64,000 bases of DNA, taken from the NCBI RefSeq assembly GCF_003481825.1, contig NZ_QULW01000007.1, positions 1 to 64,000 of the forward strand. Direction: 5' to 3'. Positions 1-7,624 of the stretch are shown in pieces; the stretch's first letter is position 1; every line of letters begins with the position of its first letter. Source of the stretch: Clostridium sp. OM02-18AC. GTDB lineage: Bacteria; Bacillota; Clostridia; Lachnospirales; Lachnospiraceae. A program made the translations under genes and the position numbers. Below the pieces are notes generated by a model. That model was not told where the DNA came from. It searched no databases and saw only the letters and a list, made by a program, of their open reading frames with translations.

Positions 1-106
1 CTCCTGGGCAACCAAGGAAGCACGGGAACGTATCATGAACACGACAGCTGAGAACATCAGGTCTGTGATCGATGGTGCTCCACAGAACGTGGTAAACAAG
101 TGTTAG
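1..106 (+). CDS. D-isomer 2-hydroxyacid dehydrogenase, C-terminal end (partial)
   Basis: An open frame enters the window at base 2 and stops at TAG 104-106, giving about 34 residues that include TKEARERIMNTTAENI and end in PQNVVNKC. This pattern (A-T-x-E-A-R-x-R, then A-E-N-I, then a short tail with P-x-N-x-V-N) is typical of the last helix and tail of NAD-dependent 2-hydroxyacid dehydrogenases such as glycerate or lactate dehydrogenases. The catalytic and NAD-binding parts lie outside the window, so substrate cannot be judged. Family call is by tail similarity only. Confidence 0.6.
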   Translation, partial: SWATKEARERIMNTTAENIRSVIDGAPQNVVNKC

Positions 107-130
107 AGGGAACTTCCATATCGAAGTTAT

Positions 131-220
131 CTAAAATCCTGTTGATCTGTGATCGCCGCGGGAGATGAATTCGGCAGGCTTTTGACCGAATGTCAGCGTA
201 AAAGGATTAGCTGTTTTCAT
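131..220 (-). pseudogene. 5' stub of an AAA-type ATP-binding protein gene
   Basis: A 29-residue frame starts at ATG 218-220 behind a perfect AAGGAG site and stops at 131-133. Its first 17 residues (MKTANPFTLTFGQKPAE) match the opening N-P-F-T-L-T-F-G-K-x-P of a widespread clostridial ATP-binding protein family whose members run to several hundred residues. The next residues change to an unrelated sequence and stop, with no P-loop. The start region was kept and the body lost, so this is read as a deletion remnant. It could still be translated into a short peptide. Confidence 0.5.
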
Positions 221-443
221 AATTTACTCCTTATTTATTTATATGTATTTATTTTAAAATAAAATATTTACTTATATTTATTTGTATTTATATATAGCTA
301 TTATGGCAAAACGGTAAGAATATATGTAAGTAAAGTCTTATCAGAAAAACATCAAAAAATGTAGCAATTTATAAGGATAGATGATAAAATAGGGACAGCG
401 TTAGAAAACTGTAACATGTTGTTCTTACTAAAAGGAGGGTCTT
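221..443. other. AT-rich intergenic region with divergent leader sequences
   Basis: Bases 224-300 are almost pure A/T, made of loosely repeated TATTTATTTATATG-like blocks that include a 14-base palindrome (TTATTTTAAAATAA). This is the old promoter area of the minus-strand ATPase stub. Bases 300-443 hold the leader of the permease gene, with a possible TAAAAT -10 box near 387-392 and the AAGGAGGG ribosome site at 431-439. I looked for a purine riboswitch here because a purine permease follows, and did not find its conserved core. Confidence 0.4.
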
Positions 444-1817
444 ATGAATCTGGAAAAGCTATTCCATCTCAAAGAAAACCATACCGATGTAAAGACTGAG
501 GTCATGGCCGGTATTACCACGTTTATGACCATGGCCTACATCCTGGCAGTCAATCCCAGTGTATTAAGTGCATCTGGCATGGACAGCGGTGCCGTGTTTA
601 CAGCAACGGCACTTGCCTCGGCAATTGCAACACTGCTTATGGCAGCATTTTCCAATTATCCGTTCGTGCTGGCACCGGGTATGGGGCTGAATGCTTATTT
701 TGCTTATACGGTTGTCCTTTCTATGGGTTACACCTGGGAAATGGCACTTGCAGCAGTATTTGTAGAAGGTATCATCTTCCTGGCATTATCCTTAACCAAT
801 GTGCGTGAGCAGATCTTTAACTCCATTCCGATGAACTTAAAATATGCAGTATCCGCAGGAATCGGTCTGTTTATTGCATTCATTGGTTTGCAGAATGCTA
901 AGATTGTTGTGGACAGCGCAACCCTGGTTGGCATGTATTCCTTTAAAGCTTCGGTAGCAAATGGACTGTTTCACAGTGAGGGCATCACCGTGCTTCTGGC
1001 TTTGATCGGTGTGCTGATTACCGGAGTCCTTCTGGTAAAAGGTGTGAAGGGCAACATTCTCTGGGGAATTTTGATCACCTGGGCACTCGGCATTGTATGT
1101 CAGCTGACTGGTATTTATCAGGTCAACCCGGATGCCGGCTGCTACAGCCTGCTCCCGGATTTCTCCAACGGAATTGCAGTTCCGAGTCTGGCCCCGACCT
1201 TTATGAAAATGGATTTCAGCCGTGTGGCTTCTCTGGATTTTGTAGTTGTAATGTTTGCTTTTCTGTTTGTAGATATGTTTGATACCCTGGGAACGCTCAT
1301 TGGTGTGGCATCCAAGGCAAACATGCTGGATGAACAGGGACGCCTGCCGCGCATCCGCGGCGCGCTCCTTTCCGATTCTATCGGTACTGCAGTTGGTGCA
1401 GTACTTGGTACTTCTACCACAACCACTTTCGTAGAGAGTGCATCTGGCGTGGCAGAGGGCGGAAGAACCGGTCTGACCGCAGTGGTATCTGCGATCCTGT
1501 TTGCATTATCCCTGTTCCTGTCCCCGATCTTTTTGGCTATTCCGTCCTTTGCAACGGCACCGGCTTTGATCGTAGTAGGATTTTTGATGCTGACCTCTAT
1601 TCTGAAAGTCAATTTTGCGGATTACACGGAGGCCATTCCGGCTTACATTGCAGTCATTGCAATGCCGTTTATGTATAGCATTTCCGAAGGAATCGCTATG
1701 GGGGTTATCTCCTATGTGGCCATCAATCTGGTAACCGGAAAGGCAAAAGAGAAGCACATCACGCCGCTGATGTATGTGCTGGCTGTGCTGTTTGTATTGA
1801 AGTATATTTTACTGTAA
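444..1817 (+). CDS. NCS2 family permease, guanine/hypoxanthine type
   Basis: This 457-residue membrane protein belongs to the AzgA/PbuG branch of nucleobase:cation symporters, which import purine bases such as guanine, hypoxanthine or adenine. The start is set by AAGGAGGGTCTT directly before ATG. Visible family marks are the opening KTEVMAGITTFMTMAYILAVNP, read in two pieces around residues 18-38, the PGMGLNAYFAYTVV segment near residue 78, FVDMFDTLGTLIGVA near residue 275 and the GTSTTTTFVESASGVAEGG segment near residue 322, which lines the substrate site in this family. About a dozen hydrophobic spans are present, and the length is normal. It stands alone, with a palindromic 85-bp element four bases after its stop. 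The exact base transported is inferred only at family level. Confidence 0.9.
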   Translation: MNLEKLFHLKENHTDVKTEVMAGITTFMTMAYILAVNPSVLSASGMDSGAVFTATALASAIATLLMAAFSNYPFVLAPGMGLNAYFAYTVVLSMGYTWEMALAAVFVEGIIFLALSLTNVREQIFNSIPMNLKYAVSAGIGLFIAFIGLQNAKIVVDSATLVGMYSFKASVANGLFHSEGITVLLALIGVLITGVLLVKGVKGNILWGILITWALGIVCQLTGIYQVNPDAGCYSLLPDFSNGIAVPSLAPTFMKMDFSRVASLDFVVVMFAFLFVDMFDTLGTLIGVASKANMLDEQGRLPRIRGALLSDSIGTAVGAVLGTSTTTTFVESASGVAEGGRTGLTAVVSAILFALSLFLSPIFLAIPSFATAPALIVVGFLMLTSILKVNFADYTEAIPAYIAVIAMPFMYSISEGIAMGVISYVAINLVTGKAKEKHITPLMYVLAVLFVLKYILL

Positions 1818-1820
1818 CAC

Positions 1821-1905
1821 ATAACAATTTAAGTATATGATAAGGGCCGTGTGAGTTGTCGAAAGGCAACTCACACGGCCCTATTAAAGTGAATCAAATT
1901 GTTAT
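1821..1905 (+). repeat. 85-bp palindromic element, copy A
   Basis: The element has 10-bp inverted ends (ATAACAATTT at 1821-1830 and AAATTGTTAT at 1896-1905) around a 40-base core at 1843-1882. The core is an 18-bp stem closed by GAAA, with one T-G wobble next to the loop in this copy. It fills the gap between the permease stop (1815-1817) and the hydrogenase stop (1907-1909) of the convergent operon. No long T-run follows the stem on either strand. Four more copies occur in this window. Confidence 0.9.
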
Positions 1906-1906
1906 T

Positions 1907-3655
1907 TTAGATTTCGTTCACTTTCCTCTTCACATATGTGGTGTGCAGCAAATGATGTGCCTTCTCACTTCCTGGTTCGCCGAGGAACGTTGCGTACAGC
2001 TCCTGGATGGCCGGATTCTCATGGGATTTCCGGATCGGGTTGTTTTTATCGGAGTCGTAGAGGACTTTTGCACGCAGGCCGCGAATATCGACGGTGTTGC
2101 GTACATAGCCCGGCTGCTGCGGCTGGCCGCCGCCGTTGATGCATCCGCCCGGGCAGCCCATGATCTCGATGAAGTGGTAGGCTGCTTCGCCGGATTTGAC
2201 TTTCTCGAGCAGCTTCTTTGCGTTGCCGAGACCGGAGGCGATGGCGACTTTGACTTCCAGTCCGGCTACCGGGTAGGTGGCTTCCTTGATGCCTTCCATG
2301 CCGCGGACATCGGTGAAGTCCAGGTTCTTTAATTCCTCGCCGGTGAGCGTCTCGACTGCAGTACGCAGTGCAGCCTCCATAACACCGCCGGTTGCGCCGA
2401 AGATGACAGCAGCACCGGTTCCAAGACCGAGCGGTGCGTCGTATTCTTCGTCTGGAAGTGTGTTGAATTTCAGGCCGACTTTGCGGATCATGCGGGCAAG
2501 CTCTCTGGTGGTCAGGGAGTAGTCAACATCCGGGACGCCGTTTGCGGCTTCATCCGGCCGCTGAATCTCGAATTTCTTTGCGGTACACGGCATGATGGAA
2601 ACAGACACGATGTCCTTCGGATCCAGTCCCATCTTTTCTGCGTAGTAGGATTTGGCGATGGCACCGAACATTTGCTGTGGGGATTTGCAGCTGGAGAGGT
2701 TCTCGGTCATATCCGGGAAGTAGTGTTCGCAGTATTTGATCCAGCCCGGGGAGCAGGAGGTGATGAGCGGAAGCACGCCGCCGTTCTGCACGCGGTCTAA
2801 GAATTCATGCGCTTCTTCCATGATGGTTAAGTCAGCGCTGAAGTTGGTGTCGAATACCTTGTCAAAGCCGATGCGGCGCAGCGCAGCTGCCATCTTGCCC
2901 TGTACGTTGGTGCCGATCGGATAACCGAATTCTTCGCCTAAAGCTGCGCGGACAGCCGGGGCGGTCTGCACGATGACATGTTTCTTCGGATCTGCGATCG
3001 CTGCCAGAACTTCGTCCACCTGGGATTTTTCCTGCAGGGCACCGGTCGGGCAGACTGCGATACACTGGCCGCAGGAGACGCAGGAGGTCTCGCCCAGGCC
3101 CATGTCGAAAGCAGAGCCGATAAAGGTAGCAAAGCCACGCATGTTGGCACCGATGACGCCAATGCCCTGTACCTTTTCGCAGACTGCAGAGCAGCGGCGG
3201 CACAGGATACATTTGCTGTTGTCGCGGATCATGTGAACGGCACTGTCGTCAATCCTGGACGGGGTGCGCTCACCATCGTAATAGCCTTCGTCGGTCACGC
3301 CGAGTTCTTTACAGAGCTGCTGCAGCTCGCAGTTTCCGCTGCGGACGCAGGATAAGCACTTGCGGTCGTGGTTGGAAAGTAAAAGCTGCAGGGTTTTTCT
3401 GCGGGATTCCAGTACCTTCGGGGTATTGGTCCATACTTCCATGCCTTCATTGATCGGATAGACGCAGGAAACTACCAGGCTTCTTGCGCCTTTTACTTCT
3501 ACCACGCAGATACGGCATGCGCCGATCTCGTTGATGTCTTTTAAAAAGCAGAGTGTCGGAATTTCAATGTGCGCCAGTCTTGCTGCCTCCAGAATGGTGG
3601 AGCCTTTTGGAGCACTGACTTCTATGCCGTTAATTTTGATCGTAATATTCTCCAT
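1907..3655 (-). CDS. hndD: NAD(H)-linked [FeFe] hydrogenase catalytic subunit
   Basis: This is the hydrogen-activating subunit of a soluble multimeric hydrogenase that passes electrons between H2 and NAD(P)H/ferredoxin. Domains in order are a [2Fe-2S] ferredoxin fold (residues about 1-78), a His-Cys [4Fe-4S] site (HDRKCLSCVRSGNC), two [4Fe-4S] clusters (CILCRRCSAVC, CVSCGQCIAVCP), and the H-cluster domain with L1 TSCSPGW near residue 300, L2 MPCTAKKFE near 353 and L3 EIMGCPGGCINGGGQP near 500. About 582 residues is usual. An upstream in-frame ATG at 3659-3661 abuts the GGAGG, so the ATG at 3653-3655, six bases downstream of it, is preferred. It is the last gene of the operon, 12 bases after hndC. 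Oddity: the second Cys of the canonical L1 TSCCPGW is Ser. Confidence 0.92.
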   Translation of the reverse strand: MENITIKINGIEVSAPKGSTILEAARLAHIEIPTLCFLKDINEIGACRICVVEVKGARSLVVSCVYPINEGMEVWTNTPKVLESRRKTLQLLLSNHDRKCLSCVRSGNCELQQLCKELGVTDEGYYDGERTPSRIDDSAVHMIRDNSKCILCRRCSAVCEKVQGIGVIGANMRGFATFIGSAFDMGLGETSCVSCGQCIAVCPTGALQEKSQVDEVLAAIADPKKHVIVQTAPAVRAALGEEFGYPIGTNVQGKMAAALRRIGFDKVFDTNFSADLTIMEEAHEFLDRVQNGGVLPLITSCSPGWIKYCEHYFPDMTENLSSCKSPQQMFGAIAKSYYAEKMGLDPKDIVSVSIMPCTAKKFEIQRPDEAANGVPDVDYSLTTRELARMIRKVGLKFNTLPDEEYDAPLGLGTGAAVIFGATGGVMEAALRTAVETLTGEELKNLDFTDVRGMEGIKEATYPVAGLEVKVAIASGLGNAKKLLEKVKSGEAAYHFIEIMGCPGGCINGGGQPQQPGYVRNTVDIRGLRAKVLYDSDKNNPIRKSHENPAIQELYATFLGEPGSEKAHHLLHTTYVKRKVNEI

Positions 3656-3667
3656 ATCCATCCTCCA

Positions 3668-5455
3668 TTACTGTTTGTAGATTGCGCCGAACTTACATTT
3701 CTCCATGCAGGCACCGCACTTGACGCACTTGTCGGTGTCGATGATGTGCGGATTCTTGACTGTGCCGATGATGGCGCCAACCGGGCAGTTTCTTGCACAC
3801 AGGGTACAGCCCTTACATTTGTCTGCGTCGATGTGGTAGGAGAGCAGGGCCTTGCAGACGCCTGCAGGACAGCGTTTCTCTTTGATATGTGCCTCGTACT
3901 CATCGCGGAAGTAGCGGAGGGTGGAAAGCACCGGGTTTGGAGCCGTCTGGCCAAGACCGCAGGCGGAGTTTTCCTTGACGTAGTAGCAGAGCTCTTCGAG
4001 CTTGTCTAAGTCTTCCATGGTTGCGGTGCCCTTGGTGATCTTGGTGAGGATCTCCAGCATGCGCTTGGTGCCGATACGGCACGGTGTACATTTGCCGCAG
4101 GATTCTTCAACGGTGAACTCCAGGAAGAATTTTGCGATGTCTACCATACAGTCGGTCTCGTCCATAACGATGAGGCCGCCGGAGCCCATCATGGAACCGA
4201 TGGAAATGAGGTTATCGTAGTCAATCGGGATATCGAAATGCTCCGCCGGGATACATCCGCCGGACGGACCGCCGGTCTGTGCCGCCTTGAACTTCTTGCC
4301 GTTCGGGATACCGCCGCCGATCTCCTCGATGACTTCGCGCAGGGTGGTACCCATCGGAATCTCGACCAGACCGGTGTTGTGGATTTTGCCGCCCAGGGCG
4401 AAGACCTTGGTGCCCTTGGATTTTTCGGTACCCATGGAAGCGAACCATTCCGGACCATTTAAGATGATCTGCGGGATGTTTGCAAAGGTTTCTACGTTAT
4501 TTAAGATGGTCGGTTTGCCGAACAGGCCCTTCTGTGCCGGGAACGGAGGACGCGGTCTTGGCTCGCCGCGGTTGCCTTCGATGGAGGTCATGAGGGCGGT
4601 TTCCTCGCCGCAGACGAATGCTCCGGCACCGAGACGCAGGTCAATGTCGAAATCGAAGCCACTGCCGAAGATATCTTTGCCTAAGAGCTCCATCTCGCGA
4701 GCTTGTTTGATTGCAATTTTCAGTCGTTCAACGGCAATCGGGTACTCTGCACGCACGTAGATGTAGCCCTGGCTTGCGCCGATCGCATAACCGGCAATCG
4801 CCATAGCCTCCAGGACAGCGTGCGGGTCGCCCTCTAAGACGGAGCGGTCCATGAATGCGCCCGGGTCACCCTCGTCGGCGTTACAGCAGACGTACTTCTG
4901 GTCGGCATCGTTCTGCTTTGCAAGCTTCCATTTGAGACCGGTCGGGAATCCGCCGCCGCCGCGTCCGCGCAGGCCGGAATCTAACAGGCACTGGATGACG
5001 TCGTCCGGAGTCATCTCGGTGAGAACTTTACCGAGGGCAGCGTAGCCGCCGGTTCCGATGTACTCTTCAATGACTTCCGGGTTGATGATACCGCAGTTGC
5101 GAAGTGCGATGCGGTGCTGCTTCTTGTAGAAGTTGGTGTCGATAAGAGCCTTGACGCCGGCCGGGGTAACGGTCTCCTGGTAAAGAAGACGGGTAACGAC
5201 ACGTCCTTTTAATAAGTGCTCCTGAACGATCTCAGGAATATCTTCTACCTTGACCATAGAGTAGAAGCTTGCGTCTGGGTAGACGATCATGATCGGACCC
5301 AGGGCGCAGAGACCATGGCATCCGGTCTGGACAACGGAGACTTCCTTTTCCAGTCCGGCTTTTTTGATCTCTTCTTTTAAGGTTTCCATAATCTGCTGGC
5401 TTCCGGAGGAGGTACAGCCTGTTCCGCCGCAAACTAATACATGTGAACGATACAT
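3668..5455 (-). CDS. hndC: NuoF-like NADH-binding hydrogenase subunit
   Basis: This 595-residue flavoprotein is the NADH/FMN module of the hydrogenase complex. It has an N-terminal thioredoxin-like [2Fe-2S] domain (CGGTGCTSSGS near residue 10, later TGCHGLCALGP), the NuoF core with the glycine-rich NADH/FMN loop RGRGGGGFPTGLKW near residue 168, GAGAFVCGEETALM, the iron-sulfur signature ESCGKCTPCRIGT, and two C-terminal ferredoxin-type clusters (CKGCTLCARNCPVGAI and CVKCGACMEKCKFGAI). AAGGAGGAAAGCGG precedes ATG 5455. It lies 12 bases after the hndB gene and 12 before hndD. Whether the complex bifurcates electrons cannot be decided from this subunit alone. Confidence 0.93.
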   Translation of the reverse strand: MYRSHVLVCGGTGCTSSGSQQIMETLKEEIKKAGLEKEVSVVQTGCHGLCALGPIMIVYPDASFYSMVKVEDIPEIVQEHLLKGRVVTRLLYQETVTPAGVKALIDTNFYKKQHRIALRNCGIINPEVIEEYIGTGGYAALGKVLTEMTPDDVIQCLLDSGLRGRGGGGFPTGLKWKLAKQNDADQKYVCCNADEGDPGAFMDRSVLEGDPHAVLEAMAIAGYAIGASQGYIYVRAEYPIAVERLKIAIKQAREMELLGKDIFGSGFDFDIDLRLGAGAFVCGEETALMTSIEGNRGEPRPRPPFPAQKGLFGKPTILNNVETFANIPQIILNGPEWFASMGTEKSKGTKVFALGGKIHNTGLVEIPMGTTLREVIEEIGGGIPNGKKFKAAQTGGPSGGCIPAEHFDIPIDYDNLISIGSMMGSGGLIVMDETDCMVDIAKFFLEFTVEESCGKCTPCRIGTKRMLEILTKITKGTATMEDLDKLEELCYYVKENSACGLGQTAPNPVLSTLRYFRDEYEAHIKEKRCPAGVCKALLSYHIDADKCKGCTLCARNCPVGAIIGTVKNPHIIDTDKCVKCGACMEKCKFGAIYKQ

Positions 5456-5467
5456 CCGCTTTCCTCC

Positions 5468-5845
5468 TTATTTCAGATCTGCTGAATTTAATGTGTATTC
5501 TTCTACGATATGTCCGCCGATGAGGTGGCGTTCCACAACCTCGGCTGCCTTGTCTGCATTCATCTTAATGTAGGTGATCTTCGGTTTGCCAGGTTCCATG
5601 ACCTCTACGATCGGCTCATACTGGCAAAGACCGATGCATCCGGTCTGGGTAACGGAAACTTTATCGGTCAGACCTTTTTCCTGAACGAGTGTGGAAAGGG
5701 TGTTAAGGACCGGTCTTGCGCCGCTGGCAATGCCGCAGGTAGCCATGCCGACCACAACGCGGGTGTGGGTGTGGTCTTCCGCACGCATGCTGACCTGACT
5801 TTGCATTCTCTCGCGGATCGCTCTTAATTCTTCAAGACTTTTCAT
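5468..5845 (-). CDS. hndB: Thioredoxin-like [2Fe-2S] ferredoxin subunit of hydrogenase
   Basis: This 125-residue protein has the thioredoxin-like ferredoxin fold seen in the HndB subunit of clostridial and Desulfovibrio NADP/NAD-reducing hydrogenases. Four cysteines in the order CGIASGARPV, TQTGCIGLCQYEP and related positions can hold a [2Fe-2S] cluster that relays electrons to the NuoF-like subunit. A longer frame begins upstream, but AGGAGG sits ten bases before the internal ATG at 5843-5845 and the protein from there (MKSLEELRAIRERMQ) has the normal family start. It lies between the HATPase gene and hndC. The 94-base gap upstream of it shows no other gene. Confidence 0.85.
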   Translation of the reverse strand: MKSLEELRAIRERMQSQVSMRAEDHTHTRVVVGMATCGIASGARPVLNTLSTLVQEKGLTDKVSVTQTGCIGLCQYEPIVEVMEPGKPKITYIKMNADKAAEVVERHLIGGHIVEEYTLNSADLK

Positions 5846-5939
5846 GCTAATGATTCCTCCTGTTCTGACGGGGGCTTTTTTGAAAACAGGTCTGTGCATC
5901 GCTCGCAATGAGTGTGCCATTCCGACCTGCAATCCAAAT

Positions 5940-6497
5940 TTAATAAACAGCTCCTCCGTCGGTTTCGAGTTTGTTTTCTGTCAGATAATCCCTGATATAA
6001 TTGGAAATTTCAGGTGCGTCAAAAGGAACGCCGCCCAGGATTTCTCGCATTTCGCGGGTGTCGAGCGTGAATTCATTTTGACGATAACGGTAACGGTAGA
6101 GAAAATCGGTATCCGGGTGCCCGAGAATCAGGGTGTGGATGGTGGCAGTCATGTCGCCAAGCGGCATCCGGTCGATGTGACCGAGTGCAAAGACCGCGGT
6201 GACCGTGGTTCCTTTCCCGGGTTCCGACTCCATCCGGAAGCTTCCGCCGGTGCTTTCCGCAGCGAGCTTGAAAAAAGGAACACCGAGCCCCACTTTTCTG
6301 GTTGTGCGGCTGGTGTAGAATGGGTCCGTGACCCGCTCTAACTGTTCGCTTGTCATGCCGCAGCCGTCGTCAGTAATGATGACGGTCAGCCTGTCCGTTT
6401 CCGGCTGGATATCTACCGTGATCCGGATGAAAGATGCGCCTGCCCGGGTGGAATTTTCTGCTACATCAAGAATGTTCAAAGAAATTTCCGGCATCAT
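5940..6497 (-). CDS. HATPase domain protein of the hydrogenase operon
   Basis: This 185-residue protein carries a GHKL/HATPase fold without histidine-kinase dimerisation or sensor parts. Visible motifs are the N-box LDVAENSTRAGA near residue 10, the G1 box DDGCGM, FYTSRTTRKVGLGVPFFK and the G2-like PGKGTTV. Proteins of this type sit between hndA and hndB in many clostridial hydrogenase operons; their role is not settled, and a switch-like ATP-binding or anti-sigma role is only inference. The frame overlaps nothing and starts four bases after the NuoE stop, so it is probably translationally coupled. A second unrelated HATPase protein lies in the divergent operon at 7624-8049. Confidence 0.8.
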   Translation of the reverse strand: MMPEISLNILDVAENSTRAGASFIRITVDIQPETDRLTVIITDDGCGMTSEQLERVTDPFYTSRTTRKVGLGVPFFKLAAESTGGSFRMESEPGKGTTVTAVFALGHIDRMPLGDMTATIHTLILGHPDTDFLYRYRYRQNEFTLDTREMREILGGVPFDAPEISNYIRDYLTENKLETDGGAVY

Positions 6498-6500
6498 AGG

Positions 6501-6995
6501 CTACTGGTATTTGGCAAGGATGCCAGGAATATCGTCCGGGGTAAGCCGTCCGTAAACTTCGTCGTTGATCATCATGACCGGAGCCAGTCCGCAGGCGCCG
6601 ACACAGCGGCAGGAATCCAGGGAAAAACGTCCGTCCGGGGTGCACTCCCCGTTGCTGATGCCGAGCAGTTCTTCCAGTTTGGAAAAGATCGCACCGGAGC
6701 CTTTGACGTAGCAGGCTGTGCCTAAGCATACGGAAATCTGATATTTGCCCTTTGGCTGCAGGGCAAACTGGGAATAGAATGTGGAAACGCCGTAGATTTT
6801 TTCTAACGGGATTCCGGTTTCGTCGGAAATCATAGTCTGGACTTCGATCGGCAGATAGCCGTAAATTTCCTGCGCCTGCTGCATGATCGGCATCAGTGCG
6901 CCTTTGGTGTCTTTCAATTCAGCAATCACCTTTTTCAGAGCCGCTTCCTGCTCGGGGGTTCCGCTGAAAGGAACACATTCTTTTTTACAAGCCAT
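6501..6995 (-). CDS. hndA: NuoE-like [2Fe-2S] hydrogenase subunit
   Basis: This 164-residue first subunit of the operon is homologous to NuoE of complex I and to HndA. It binds one [2Fe-2S] cluster in a thioredoxin fold and accepts electrons from the FMN subunit. The helical N-terminal part (ALMPIMQQAQEIYGYLPIEV) is followed by GVSTFYSQF, CLGTACYVKG and DSCRCVGACGLAPVMMI, giving the four cluster cysteines in the pattern C-x4-C and C-x3-C. A longer frame exists, but AAGGAGGAGGGTTACC sits before ATG 6993-6995 and the protein begins MACKKECVPFSG from there. It heads the hnd operon, transcribed away from the sensory hydrogenase operon. Confidence 0.9.
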   Translation of the reverse strand: MACKKECVPFSGTPEQEAALKKVIAELKDTKGALMPIMQQAQEIYGYLPIEVQTMISDETGIPLEKIYGVSTFYSQFALQPKGKYQISVCLGTACYVKGSGAIFSKLEELLGISNGECTPDGRFSLDSCRCVGACGLAPVMMINDEVYGRLTPDDIPGILAKYQ

Positions 6996-7096
6996 GGTAA
7001 CCCTCCTCCTTATTGCTATTGTAAAATGTTTATAATATCTTAACATGAAGATGAAAAAAAATCTACAAATTTTCTGTGTTAATTTAAAAACGCAAT

Positions 7097-7136
7097 TCAT
7101 CTTTTTGTTGATTATTAACAGAAAAGATGATATTCT
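7097..7136. promoter_or_regulatory. Dyad with Rex-like half-sites over the promoter of the sensory hydrogenase operon
   Basis: Bases 7097-7130 form a nearly perfect inverted repeat, TCATCTTTT...AAAAGATGA, whose inner part TTGTTGATTATTAACAG at 7105-7121 resembles the redox repressor Rex site (TTGTTAA-N4-TTAACAA) but has a spacer one base short. A candidate sigma-A promoter for the plus-strand operon overlaps it: TTGATT at 7108-7113, 17 bases, TATTCT at 7131-7136. The site lies between the two divergent hydrogenase operons and could serve either. The dyad is seen; the Rex assignment is a guess. Confidence 0.4.
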
Positions 7137-7276
7137 TACCTTGGAAATATGTTTAGTATGACAAAAATGTGACGAAATAAAACCTGAAAAAATGACGGAA
7201 AATGGCTAAATCAATATGGCCGGTTATAGCCATCTGCGATCATTTACAGGTATCCTATGACAGGGGGAATCTGCTT

Positions 7277-7624
7277 ATGACAGCAAGAAATGTTCAGAAA
7301 ATCCTCGGGGCGAGAGTCCTTACGGGAGAAGAATTTCTGGACCGTGAGATCACAAGCGCCTGCGCATCCGATATGATGAGCGATGTGCTGGCTTTTTCCA
7401 AAGATCATTCGGTCCTCATTACAGGACTGTGCAATCCGCAGGTGATCCGGACTGCAGAGATGTTAGACATTGTGTGTGTGATCTTTGTCCGCGGAAAAAA
7501 ACCAGATGAGACGATTCTCTCCATGGCAAAAGAACGTGAACTTATTGTCATGGAAACGGGGCATCGTATGTATTCCACCTGCGGTATGCTCTACCAGGCG
7601 GGATTAGGCGGAGGTGCAGTCTAA
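7277..7624 (+). CDS. DRTGG domain protein (first copy)
   Basis: This 115-residue protein consists of one DRTGG-type fold, recognised from the start TARNVQKILGARVLTGEEFL, the CASDMMSDVLAFSK block, LLITGL-like VLITGLCNPQVIRTAEMLD and the end TGHRMYSTCGMLYQAGL. DRTGG domains occur in CBS-linked regulators and near hydrogenase genes; the ligand is unknown. An AGGGGGAATCTGCTT site places the start at 7277 rather than at the upstream ATG 7202. The stop TAA overlaps the ATG of the next gene by one base, so the two are coupled. A shorter, divergent sister lies at 9527. Confidence 0.8.
   Translation: MTARNVQKILGARVLTGEEFLDREITSACASDMMSDVLAFSKDHSVLITGLCNPQVIRTAEMLDIVCVIFVRGKKPDETILSMAKERELIVMETGHRMYSTCGMLYQAGLGGGAV

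Noticed and set aside
380..443. A purine riboswitch before the NCS2 permease
   Set aside because: The conserved purine aptamer core was looked for and is not present.
1843..1882. Reading the palindromic cores as ordinary rho-independent terminators
   Set aside because: The stems are perfect, but neither strand has a T-run after the stem; the fixed 85-base size, end repeats and multiple copies need a different description.
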